Shown piece after piece: positions 1 through 5,550 of a stretch of DNA of 5,709 nucleotides. The stretch is from a bacterium. Its GTDB lineage: Bacteria; Bdellovibrionota_C; UBA2361; OMII01. The stretch's first letter is position 1; every line of letters begins with the position of its first letter. The position numbers and the translations under genes are program-made. The stretch lies in assembly GCA_017853915.1 (NCBI GenBank), contig JAFMIS010000175.1, positions 1 to 5,709 of the forward strand, in the 5' to 3' direction. The notes beneath the pieces were generated by a model that had not been told where the DNA came from, searched no databases, and saw nothing but the letters and a program-made list of their open reading frames with translations.

Positions 1-45
1 CTCGATATTGCTTGTTCGGCCTTTGGCCTCACAGGTTCGAATCCC
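1..45 (+). pseudogene. tRNA-Leu-like 3' part (variable arm and T-loop), left-truncated by window
   Basis: The stretch contains TGCTT, which would be an anticodon-stem 3' strand. A perfect variable-arm-like hairpin follows (GGCC-TTT-GGCC, 18-28), then a T-arm start with a canonical T-loop, ACAGGTTCGAATCC (31-44). This order fits a long-variable-arm (Leu-type) tRNA on the + strand. A 5-bp T-stem starting ACAGG should continue CCTGT after the loop, but the sequence reads CCCTC, and no acceptor strand or CCA follows. The 3' end therefore looks lost or replaced. Any 5' half would lie before the window. A diverged copy lies at 5344-5384. The Leu assignment is inferred from general tRNA-Leu architecture. 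It could instead be a non-tRNA element that merely resembles a T-arm. Confidence 0.35.
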
Positions 46-55
46 TCACAAGGGC

Positions 56-67
56 TGTAATATTACA
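56..67. repeat. 12-bp perfect palindrome downstream of tRNA-Ser
   Basis: TGTAATATTACA reads identically on both strands. It starts four bases beyond the CCA end of the tRNA-Ser gene, between that gene and the tRNA-Leu-like fragment. It could be a weak hairpin in the tRNA trailer, a dimeric-protein site, or chance in an AT-rich spacer. There is no T-tract, so it is not a good intrinsic terminator. Confidence 0.4.
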
Positions 68-70
68 AAG

Positions 71-160
71 TGGCGGAGAGGAAGGGATTCGAACCCCCGA
101 TACCGTTTCCGGTATACCTGATTTCGAATCAGGCGCCTTCAGCCACTCGGCCACCTCTCC
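71..160 (-). tRNA. tRNA-Ser(CGA), CCA encoded
   Basis: The 90-nt gene folds as a complete type II tRNA on the - strand. The acceptor stem is GGAGAGG/CCTCTCC (154-160 with 75-81), with discriminator G and encoded CCA (71-73). The D-stem is GCC/GGC. The anticodon stem is CCTGA/TCAGG with loop TTCGAAA, giving anticodon CGA at 124-126, which reads UCG serine codons. The variable arm ATACCG-GAAA-CGGTAT is a perfect 6-bp stem with a GNRA tetraloop. The T-loop is TTCGAAT. The two T-stem pairs next to the acceptor are G-U wobbles (GGGGG against CCCTT), a mild weakness that does not disrupt the fold. Acceptor, anticodon and long variable arm all agree on serine. I found no convincing promoter on the - strand just above 160. 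Confidence 0.96.
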
Positions 161-477
161 GGGGGATGCGGGATCGTCAAAGTGTGACTTTCGCCGCTTT
201 GAGCGCGTCAGAGGATGCTCTTGGCCTCCCCTGAGCGAACAATTAAGAGCTCTATAACTAGCCCAAGGCCTCAGAGTTGTCCAATTCATGCTTTTGATAG
301 GTTGAATCAGATGGGCGCTCGGTCTCTGCTCGCATTCTTGCTCTGGAATATGCGCCCCTGCCGGCCCTCATATGTCCATGATGAATTTCGGCGGTTATGG
401 GGGTATTTTTTAAAGGGTTTAGCTTAAATGAACTGATTATTACACCATCGAAAGCCTAAATTACCTTATCTCCGTTA

Positions 478-506
478 TTGACTACGGATAGGGCATTCTG
501 TACCTT
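478..506 (+). promoter_or_regulatory. Candidate sigma-70-type promoter for the HD gene
   Basis: TTGACT (478-483) matches five of six bases of the -35 consensus. TACCTT (501-506), 17 bp downstream, keeps the first two and last bases of the -10 box. Transcription would give a leader of roughly 160 nt that includes the hairpins at 568-597. This rests on pattern matching only. Confidence 0.3.
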
Positions 507-509
507 TCA

Positions 510-538
510 TTCAACAGCCAACAGGTAGTTTGTATAAG
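510..538 (+). promoter_or_regulatory. Alternative candidate promoter for the HD gene
   Basis: TATAAG (533-538) is a five-of-six -10 box. A poor -35, TTCAAC (510-515), sits 17 bp upstream. It competes with the candidate at 478-506, and at most one may be real. Either would place the hairpin cluster in the 5' untranslated region. Confidence 0.25.
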
Positions 539-560
539 GCTTTTAAGGGCTTTATTAGGG
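538..560 (+). repeat. Short imperfect tandem repeat GGCTTTTAAG/GGCTTTATTAG
   Basis: Two head-to-tail units of 10 and 11 nt, differing by one insertion and one substitution, lie directly after the candidate -10 box at 533-538. They may be simple slippage or a binding site near the transcription start. No protein is implicated by the sequence. Confidence 0.35.
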
Positions 561-567
561 TGTGATA

Positions 568-597
568 GGGTTCGAGAAATTCGAACTTCCGGTTCGC
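568..597 (+). promoter_or_regulatory. Overlapping alternative hairpins in the HD gene leader
   Basis: Three arms occur at an exact 11-nt spacing: GTTCGA (570-575), TCGAAC (581-586) and GTTCG (592-596). Arm 1 pairs with arm 2 over 6 bp with loop GAAAT. Arm 2 also pairs with arm 3 over 5 bp (CGAAC/GTTCG) with loop TTCCG. The two structures exclude each other, as in attenuators, but no T-tract or leader peptide completes an attenuator here. The same geometry, one helical turn apart, could suit protein binding on DNA. The set ends about 75 bp before the HD gene start. Confidence 0.35.
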
Positions 598-671
598 CAC
601 AAAAGACGTGTATGAGTCAGGGCTCTGCAGGGAGCGCTTGGTGAAGCTGTAAAGACAACGTCTACTCGGGT

Positions 672-2450
672 GTGTCCACCATGGCGACTCCGAATTCAAG
701 CGTAGTGACTGGACCTGGCGCACAAGTGCCAGCGGGACCAGTCGCCGTTTCGGAGGATGTGGGCGAGCGTTCCAGTACCTTGAGTGTTCTTCTCCAGCCC
801 TCTAATCTCGATCGTGTCCAAGTTAATGTATCGGGCTCTACTAGCCGAAGGCCAATAGTAGCGCAGCTATTGCCTATTATTGAGCGAGAGTGTGCGCAGA
901 ATTTGAGTCCTCTGGCAAAGGAGTTAATTCGCTCCCTGCCGGAGATGAGGCGGCTGGATTCGATACCGAACTCGGCGATGGCTTACACGGACATCTTCGG
1001 CCATCTTAATTTCTCTCGTGGCCGACATAGTATAGATGCGGCGGCCCAGGTGGCAAAGCTGAAGCTCCCATTGTCGAATCATGAAAGGGCGGTCCTTGAG
1101 ATCGCCCTTCTTTTTCATGATATCGGACACGTGCCAGGCAGTCATGCCATGGATAAGGTTTTCGCCTCAATGCGGGGAGCTCCTCCGATTGGCGAGTGGG
1201 GATATGGTAGAGAGGAGTACCATGAGCTTCACGGTGCTGAATTAGTAGGCTCGGGGCCCTCAAGCCCAAGGATTCGCTCTCTCTGTGGAGAGGTTATTTT
1301 TGGTGATGTGATGGCTGTCCTCACTCACGAGGATAGGCGCCCCCATTTTGAGAAGGTCCAAACCTACGGACACTTTAAGCCTAATTTGCCCGAGGATAGA
1401 GTTTCGATTTTGTCAGATCTCAAAGACCGCCTTGATCGCACTTCTTACCTTAAGTTCGATTACTTGCTAGGTGGGTATGATAACGCTCGAGTTGGCGAAG
1501 TTGTAAAAGCAATCGAGCGTTACCACGAGTCTCTCTTCTTGACTGAAAAAGGTGTCGCTACCACGGATGCGGAAGCTTATCAGAAAATCATCGATGCGCG
1601 CGGATGGCACTTTGAACACGTACCATCGCACCCAACTAACGGGCTGATCTCCGCTGTAATGCAACAGGCTCTTTGGCAGGAGGTTCGGCGGCAGGGCTAT
1701 AGTCAGGAATATCTTCAGTCGCCCGGTGTTTACCAGGATATCCGTCAGAAACTCTTGGGAGCCCGGTATGCAGAGGTTTTTGGTCGAGAGACGTGGGCGT
1801 GGTTTAGGAAGGGTGGGCAATGCGTGACCAATTTTGTCGCGCCGATTGCAACGCTCAAAATGAGCGATCTTACAGAGAGTGGAAGGCTTGCGGTGAAGAA
1901 GATTCGAGACCGAGACGAGGTGATCGCACCTGATCGGGCTTTTCCTGCAGGGCTGGTAACCGCTGTGTGTGGTGCGCCGATCTATGACGCATCTCCGTTG
2001 GAGCTCGAGGTGCAAGGAGTGCTTCAGCAAAGAAGCAAGGCAACGCCTCTATTTTTTGTCTATCCAGTCCAACACGATAAGGCATTTACGCACCTCGTAG
2101 CGACTGACGGAGATCTGAGTCAAGTCGAGCAGCAGTCGTTTGGGTATTCATCGCCTAGCCAGGCTGAGGGAAGGGTGGTTATCGCCGCGCGAGCCTACAG
2201 TCCTGAGGATGGTAGAATTGTTGACCTCGCTACTTTGGCCGAGACCGTGAGAAAAGTTTTAACTAAGAGAGGCTGGGTGAGGGATGGCTCCATCGGTTTC
2301 GAGCCGCGTATATTCGTTAAGCCTCACCAAAGCGCGATTTTTGACAGTGATATTCAAAACGCGATGTCAGCGCTGAATCCTCAGTGGCTCAAAGAGAGTC
2401 CCACTGAGATGTTGGAGAGGCTTGAGCGGTGCTGGGGACGCACCCGGTAG
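672..2450 (+). CDS. HD-domain phosphohydrolase, SAMHD1/dNTPase-like, with uncharacterised C-terminal half
   Basis: The 592-residue protein is probably a metal-dependent cytosolic phosphohydrolase. Residues 1-60 are Ser/Pro/Gly-rich and look disordered. Residues 80-190 carry the HD core: an SPLAKELIRSLPEMRRLDSI segment, RGRH (H119), LLFHDIGHVPGSHAMD (H149-D150, H153, H158) and EEYHELHG (H184, H187). A later DRLDRTSYLKFDYLL segment (252-266) supplies the expected distal Asp, D255 or D263. This order matches HD hydrolases of the SAMHD1/COG1078 type, some of which are dNTPases. Residues from about 300 to 592 match nothing I know. There is no signal peptide or membrane helix. The start is uncertain: GTG at 672 and ATG at 681 both lack a clear Shine-Dalgarno. 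The gene converges on the kinase gene with a 9-bp gap. dNTP, other nucleotide, or cyclic nucleotide substrates are possible; a role in phage defence is speculation. Confidence 0.85.
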   Translation: MSTMATPNSSVVTGPGAQVPAGPVAVSEDVGERSSTLSVLLQPSNLDRVQVNVSGSTSRRPIVAQLLPIIERECAQNLSPLAKELIRSLPEMRRLDSIPNSAMAYTDIFGHLNFSRGRHSIDAAAQVAKLKLPLSNHERAVLEIALLFHDIGHVPGSHAMDKVFASMRGAPPIGEWGYGREEYHELHGAELVGSGPSSPRIRSLCGEVIFGDVMAVLTHEDRRPHFEKVQTYGHFKPNLPEDRVSILSDLKDRLDRTSYLKFDYLLGGYDNARVGEVVKAIERYHESLFLTEKGVATTDAEAYQKIIDARGWHFEHVPSHPTNGLISAVMQQALWQEVRRQGYSQEYLQSPGVYQDIRQKLLGARYAEVFGRETWAWFRKGGQCVTNFVAPIATLKMSDLTESGRLAVKKIRDRDEVIAPDRAFPAGLVTAVCGAPIYDASPLELEVQGVLQQRSKATPLFFVYPVQHDKAFTHLVATDGDLSQVEQQSFGYSSPSQAEGRVVIAARAYSPEDGRIVDLATLAETVRKVLTKRGWVRDGSIGFEPRIFVKPHQSAIFDSDIQNAMSALNPQWLKESPTEMLERLERCWGRTR

Positions 2451-2458
2451 GGCCTATC
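2446..2458. other. Small hairpin between convergent HD and kinase genes
   Basis: GGTAG-GGC-CTATC, containing one G-U pair, spans the HD stop codon and the gap to the kinase stop. Only three T follow on the + strand, so as an intrinsic terminator it would be weak. No better terminator exists between the two genes. Confidence 0.2.
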
Positions 2459-2459
2459 T

Positions 2460-3446
2460 TTAGACTGCTTCCTCCCAAGCCGCTCGTGTGCCGTTTGGCA
2501 GAAGCGCTCCGTGCTGAGTGATGACAATCGAAGCAAGTTTGTTTGCTTTTTTGGCCGCTAGCTCGGGCTGGTGTCCGATAGTAATTCCTGCGAGGAATGC
2601 GCCCGCGAATACATCCCCCGCGCCGGTCGTATCAATAATAGGCTTATTGGGCGAGTACGAAGGGGCGTGCCACGTATCTCCTTTCATGAATCCCAGAGCT
2701 CCCTCCTTGCCTTGAGTTATTGCGGCGGCCGGGACGAGGTGCGTAAGAGCCGCAAGGGCCTCCGTCGTTGTGGGGGTGTCTGTGAGCAGCATCGCCTCCC
2801 CCGCGTTCGCGAAGAGCAGGTCGATTGAGGGTAGGATGTTTGACAGGATGGTAGATCGTTTCGCTTGCACAACGAACTCAGCCGCGGCAGAAAAAGCGAT
2901 CTTTACTCCTGAAGCTTTTGCGATATCCATCGCTTTCGAAAGAGCCGCTTCGTTGCTTTCGCTCGCCGTCAAGAAATATCCCTCAAGTAGAATCCACGAG
3001 CTGGCAGCGATTGGAGTCGATGTGACGTGCTCAGCTGAGAGGTGGGTAGCTACACCAAGACATGTCCGCATCGTGCGCTCGCCGTCTGGAGTGATGAGTG
3101 AAAGGCATGTGCCGGTGCGGGCGTCTTCGATCAGCTGCAGCGGAGCTTGAATATCAAGTTGTCGCATATGTTTGTGGAGGAGATGGCCATACGAGTCATC
3201 TCCGGCGAGCCCTAGCATGGTGCATGGGACACCGAGTTGACGAGCACACGCAATTGAGTTTGCCGCGGAGCCCCCCATGCTGAGAGGGGTAATGATCGGT
3301 CCGCAGGCGTGGATGAGGTTATCTTGCTCAGATTTACTGAGCATTCCGTAGGTTCCAGCGGTTAGTCCCCGCTCCCGCAGAAAGGCGGCATCGCAGGAGT
3401 GAAGGATGTCAATGAGAGGATGGGTGAGGGCTGTTATTCGTTTCAT
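2460..3446 (-). CDS. PfkB-family sugar/nucleoside kinase, adenosine-kinase-like
   Basis: This cytosolic kinase transfers phosphate from ATP to a sugar hydroxyl, and its best fit is adenosine to AMP salvage. Counting from the upstream GTG at 3461, the motifs run in family order. LIDIL has the substrate-side D18. MGGSAANS (62-69) is PfkB signature 1. GTCLSLITPDGERTMRTCLG (117-136) is typical of bacterial adenosine-kinase-like proteins. NAGE (219-222) is the NxxE motif. DTTGAGD (277-283) is the anion-hole/ATP signature with catalytic base D283. I start at ATG 3446 (MKRITALTHP) because homology-like sequence begins there; GTG 3461 would add five residues. Neither start has a clear Shine-Dalgarno. 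The length, 328-333 residues, is normal for the family. The residue before the substrate Asp region is His (ALTHPLID) where I would expect GNAIVD-like sequence, so specificity could differ. Ribokinase-like or other nucleoside substrates remain possible. Confidence 0.88.
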   Translation of the reverse strand: MKRITALTHPLIDILHSCDAAFLRERGLTAGTYGMLSKSEQDNLIHACGPIITPLSMGGSAANSIACARQLGVPCTMLGLAGDDSYGHLLHKHMRQLDIQAPLQLIEDARTGTCLSLITPDGERTMRTCLGVATHLSAEHVTSTPIAASSWILLEGYFLTASESNEAALSKAMDIAKASGVKIAFSAAAEFVVQAKRSTILSNILPSIDLLFANAGEAMLLTDTPTTTEALAALTHLVPAAAITQGKEGALGFMKGDTWHAPSYSPNKPIIDTTGAGDVFAGAFLAGITIGHQPELAAKKANKLASIVITQHGALLPNGTRAAWEEAV

Positions 3447-3850
3447 GGAGCTGGATACCACTCGAAACTACGAGCGCAATGGCGCGTTTAGAGGGGAGTG
3501 AGAAGATGTTCCATCGCAATTCAGACAAGGAAAATATTTGTCACTACCCTGATAGAATCTCATGCTAGCCAATCAAGGTCGAGGAATCAAACTAAGAGTA
3601 CGTAGCAAAATGCCCGCATGCTGCTGAAGCGCTTTCGCTCAGCCTCGCCACAAGGTTTGTTTTGTTACGCGCTCTCGAATGATATCCGAAAGGTCTGTCA
3701 TACCCCCAAAAACCGCTGTGTGTAAGGGTTTGTCGTAGGTATGGCCTCGCCCTTTAGTGTTTCTGCACTCAAGCCATGGTTGTGTTTCGAGCCACAGATG
3801 GATGTCGGGCGTGAGCAAATTTCGCGCACAACGGTTTAGGTCACAAAGGT
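3447..3850. other. Divergent non-coding region between kinase and purU
   Basis: About 400 bp separate the two divergent starts and must hold both promoters, but no strong -35/-10 pair stands out on either strand. A weak + strand pair is TTGTCG (3730-3735) with TTTAGT (3753-3758). A bulged hairpin lies at 3623-3643. A - strand open frame (3639-3878) overlaps the purU start and resembles nothing I know, so I do not call it. I do not recognise a glycine, tetrahydrofolate or purine riboswitch core. Confidence 0.55.
3623..3643. other. Stable bulged hairpin in the kinase-purU intergenic region
   Basis: GCTG-A-AGCG-CTTT-CGCT-CAGC gives eight Watson-Crick pairs, a single bulged A and a CTTT loop. 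No T-run directly follows on either strand, so it is not a typical terminator. It lies about 210 bp before purU and 180 bp before the kinase start. It may be a leader structure or an operator-like inverted repeat. Confidence 0.35.
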
Positions 3851-4726
3851 ATGTTGAAGAGCAAAAACAACGCGGCATTTCTGATTAGCTGCCCCGATCG
3901 CAAGGGGATTATCGCGGCAACGAGCACGTTCTTTTTTGAGCGGGGCTTTAATATCATTCACTGCCAGCAGTACACCGATCCGCGTGAGGGGCGATTTTTC
4001 ATGCGAGTCTTGGTAGACCTCGATTCGGCCCCAACGGCGCGCGTGCAACTACTGGAGGAGTTCTCGACAGTTGCCAGTGGCTTTGGGATGCAGTGGTCGG
4101 CGCATTTCTGTTCTGATGTGACCCGTGTTGCTGTGCTATGTACGCGCGAACCTCATTGTCTTTTCGATCTTCTGTGTCGTGCTCATAGCAAAGAGCTTTC
4201 CTCGGCTGAGATAGCGCTCGTGATATCCAATCGCCCCGATCTGGAGGCTACGGCCAATCAGTTCCGAGTGCCATTCTTTTGTTGTTCAATCGATGGATCT
4301 CAGCGCAGAAATCAGGAGCGCAAGGTGGTGCGTCTTCTCAAGCAGCACCACATACAGCTTGCGGTGCTAGCACGCTATATGCAGATCCTCTCAAGCGATA
4401 TGCTCGATGAGGCAGGGATTCCAATTATCAACATCCATCACGCGTTTCTTCCTGCCTTTCAGGGCGCTGCTCCGTATCGTCGAGCCTGGGAGCGCGGAGT
4501 GAAGATGATTGGAGCCACGGCGCACTATGTAACTCCCGTGCTTGATGAGGGGCCTATAATTGAGCAGGATGTTGAGCGAGTAACGCATGAGGACAGCATC
4601 GACGCATTGAGTCGTACAGGTAGTGATATCGAGAGACGAGTTTTAGCTCGTGCTGTGCAGGCTCATTTAGAGCATCGCGTTATTATTCACGCCAATCGTA
4701 CGATCGTTTTTTCACCGGGTTTGTAG
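3851..4726 (+). CDS. purU: Formyltetrahydrofolate deformylase
   Basis: The enzyme hydrolyses 10-formyl-THF to THF and formate in the cytosol. It balances the one-carbon pool and supplies formate, for example to PurT in purine synthesis. The 291-residue length is normal. Residues 8-85 form an N-terminal ACT domain, including CPDRKGIIAATSTFFFERGFN-like sequence around 14-34. Residues about 90-291 form the formyltransferase-fold domain shared with PurN. It carries the catalytic set NIHH (N194, H196), GATAHYVT (221-228) and LDEGPIIEQD (D232). The start is ATG 3851; no alternative in-frame ATG occurs nearby upstream, and TAGGT about 10 nt before it is a possible ribosome-binding site. The gene stands alone in orientation and converges on tadA with only 5 bp between stops. 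The PurN alternative is excluded by the ACT domain and the NIHHAFLPAF form of the motif. Confidence 0.96.
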   Translation: MLKSKNNAAFLISCPDRKGIIAATSTFFFERGFNIIHCQQYTDPREGRFFMRVLVDLDSAPTARVQLLEEFSTVASGFGMQWSAHFCSDVTRVAVLCTREPHCLFDLLCRAHSKELSSAEIALVISNRPDLEATANQFRVPFFCCSIDGSQRRNQERKVVRLLKQHHIQLAVLARYMQILSSDMLDEAGIPIINIHHAFLPAFQGAAPYRRAWERGVKMIGATAHYVTPVLDEGPIIEQDVERVTHEDSIDALSRTGSDIERRVLARAVQAHLEHRVIIHANRTIVFSPGL

Positions 4727-4738
4727 GCTTTTTAAGCC
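4726..4738. other. Small hairpin across the purU/tadA stop codons
   Basis: GGCTT-TTT-AAGCC begins at the last base of the purU stop and includes the tadA stop codon. The stem is 5 bp and the loop 3 nt, with no T-tract after it on either strand. It may weakly help end both transcripts but is not a standard intrinsic terminator. Confidence 0.2.
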
Positions 4739-5193
4739 CGAAGAGTCTTAAAGAATCCGGCAAGAATTCGCTCGCACTCAAGCTGTTTCACATGCGATAT
4801 GACCCGCACAGAAGAACCCAAACGCTCATCCTGACTGAGATCATAGAGAGAGCCCACGGCGCCTTGGCGCGAATCTCCCGCTCCAAAAACTATAGTCGGA
4901 ATGCGGGCCAGTCGAATGGCGCCGAGGCACATTGTGCAGGGTTCTAGAGTGACGCACAGCACGCAATCTGTGAGCCTCCATCCACCAAGATTTTTGGAAG
5001 CCTCGTTTATAGCCCTGATCTCAGCGTGAGCAGTTACAGAACCGACCGACTCAGTTAGATTGTGACCACGGCCGATAATCGAGTCTCCTCGCGCTACAAC
5101 GGCACCCACGGGCACTTCCCCCTTATCTTTGGCGAGGGTCGCCTCTTTGAGCGCCTCATCCATCAGCATCGAAATGTAGTCAGGGGTCGTCAT
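4732..5193 (-). CDS. tadA: tRNA-specific adenosine-34 deaminase
   Basis: TadA converts adenosine to inosine at the wobble position of tRNA-Arg(ACG), letting one tRNA read CGU, CGC and CGA. The 153-residue length is typical. The N-terminal helix leads into GEVPVGAVV (25-33) and the GHN loop (43-45). The zinc and catalytic site is HAE (H56, E58 as proton shuttle) with PCTMC (C86, C89). The C-terminal FGAGDSRQGAVGSLYDL block (103-119) and the FFKTLR end are TadA-type and argue against guanine, cytosine or dCMP deaminases. ATG 5193 is chosen because it leaves the usual short N-terminus; ATG 5166 would cut into the first helix. Only a weak GGCGAG-like ribosome-binding site precedes it. The gene is convergent with purU, and upstream lie tRNA-like remnants rather than a co-transcribed gene. 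Confidence 0.95.
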   Translation of the reverse strand: MTTPDYISMLMDEALKEATLAKDKGEVPVGAVVARGDSIIGRGHNLTESVGSVTAHAEIRAINEASKNLGGWRLTDCVLCVTLEPCTMCLGAIRLARIPTIVFGAGDSRQGAVGSLYDLSQDERLGSSVRVISHVKQLECERILAGFFKTLRA

Positions 5194-5295
5194 GTCGATG
5201 TCTCGCCCGCATATCTCTTGGGTGGTGGTTCTGTGAACGGTGAGTGCTCGGGCCCAGGTGTCTCTCTTACTAGCCAGAGCAAGAAGTGCCGGAGA

Positions 5296-5321
5296 GCCGC
5301 CTCTGCCCTCCGGGCTACGGC
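5296..5321. other. GC-rich hairpin upstream of tadA
   Basis: An inner stem GCCC-TCC-GGGC (5305-5315) is nested in an outer GCCG/CGGC pair (5296-5299 with 5318-5321) with an asymmetric internal loop. It lies about 100 bp upstream of tadA and directly before the tRNA-Leu-like remnant. It shares two blocks with the window's last 24 bases. It could be a terminator core without T-tract or a mobile repeat unit. It does not contain the conserved SRP RNA core I would recognise, although that RNA often neighbours tadA. Confidence 0.35.
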
Positions 5322-5392
5322 GCCCGAGGAGGTGGATTCGCAGTATTGCTTGTGCCGCCTTTCGGCGTCACAGGTTCGAATCCCCCCAACCA
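5322..5392 (+). pseudogene. Degenerate tRNA-Leu-like remnant
   Basis: The left end reads GCCCGAGGAGGTGGA (5322-5336), like the acceptor strand and D-arm start of a Leu-type tRNA. Next come TGCTT as a possible anticodon-stem 3' strand, a perfect variable-arm-like hairpin CGCC-TTTC-GGCG (5356-5367), and ACAGG plus T-loop TTCGAAT (5370-5381). Most of the D-loop and the anticodon 5' side are missing. The 3' T-stem strand CCTGT is absent: the T-loop runs straight into CCCCCCAA and CCA (5390-5392). It cannot fold as a functional tRNA. Positions 5344-5384 repeat 6-45, with the hairpin changed in a pairing-preserving way. The Leu identity is tentative. Confidence 0.4.
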
Positions 5393-5412
5393 GGTAGTCG
5401 AACATAAAACAG

Positions 5413-5430
5413 TGGCGGAGAGAGGGGGAT
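5413..5430 (-). pseudogene. 3'-terminal fragment of a tRNA-Ser (possible attachment-site remnant)
   Basis: On the - strand this reads ATCCCCCTCTCTCCGCCA: the end of a T-loop, T-stem 3' strand CCCCC, acceptor strand TCTCTCC, discriminator G and CCA. TGGCGGAGAG at 5413-5422 equals 71-80 of the intact tRNA-Ser, but the acceptor differs by one base, so the source is probably another serine tRNA. Homology stops in the T-loop at 5431 and no 5' half follows. An 18-bp tRNA 3'-end fragment is the usual size and content of the distal attachment site left by tRNA-targeting integrases. The orientation implies an element to the right of this point. Confidence 0.5.
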
Positions 5431-5550
5431 ACTAACGCATCTCTGAAAGCAGATCTATAACTCTGTAATATCAATACATTTTTCCTTGCTTGAATTTGTC
5501 TTTGTACCACTAGTATACGGAAATCATTGGATTTATGGATAGTTGCTTCT

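Larger units (their letters stand above)
161..671. other. Non-coding leader between tRNA-Ser and the HD gene
   Basis: About 510 bp lie between the divergently oriented tRNA-Ser and HD-protein genes. Short open frames occur, for example + strand 215-427, but they lack a ribosome-binding site and a recognisable product, and I do not call them. Composition falls to AT-rich between about 400 and 560. The right part contains two candidate promoters, a short tandem repeat and overlapping hairpins, listed separately. I see no transposon ends, integrase or CRISPR repeats here. Confidence 0.6.

Noticed and set aside
215..427. 70-codon + strand open frame upstream of the HD gene
   Set aside because: No ribosome-binding site, no recognisable motif, and composition typical of non-coding leader.
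676..684. Kozak-like CCACCATGG at the second possible HD start
   Set aside because: This is a eukaryotic signal with no role in bacterial initiation; all other evidence is bacterial.
1467..2030. 187-codon - strand frame inside the HD gene
   Set aside because: It is fully antisense to a protein with a convincing HD motif series and has no family signature of its own.
3538..3558. TTGTCA and TAGAAT as a promoter in the divergent region
   Set aside because: The spacer is only 9 bp, far too short for sigma-70 recognition.
3639..3878. 79-codon - strand open frame overlapping the purU start
   Set aside because: Its first part is antisense to the purU 5' end and leader, Cys-rich in a way typical of chance frames, with no ribosome-binding site and no known family. 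A decayed gene fragment cannot be fully excluded.
5200..5321. Small SRP RNA gene beside tadA
   Set aside because: SRP RNA commonly neighbours tadA, but I could not find the conserved GGAAGG/AGCAGCC-type core on either strand.
5190..5510. 106-codon - strand open frame running through the tRNA remnants into the tadA start
   Set aside because: It reads through the tRNA-like sequences and GC-rich hairpin and shows no domain, so it is best explained as a chance frame.
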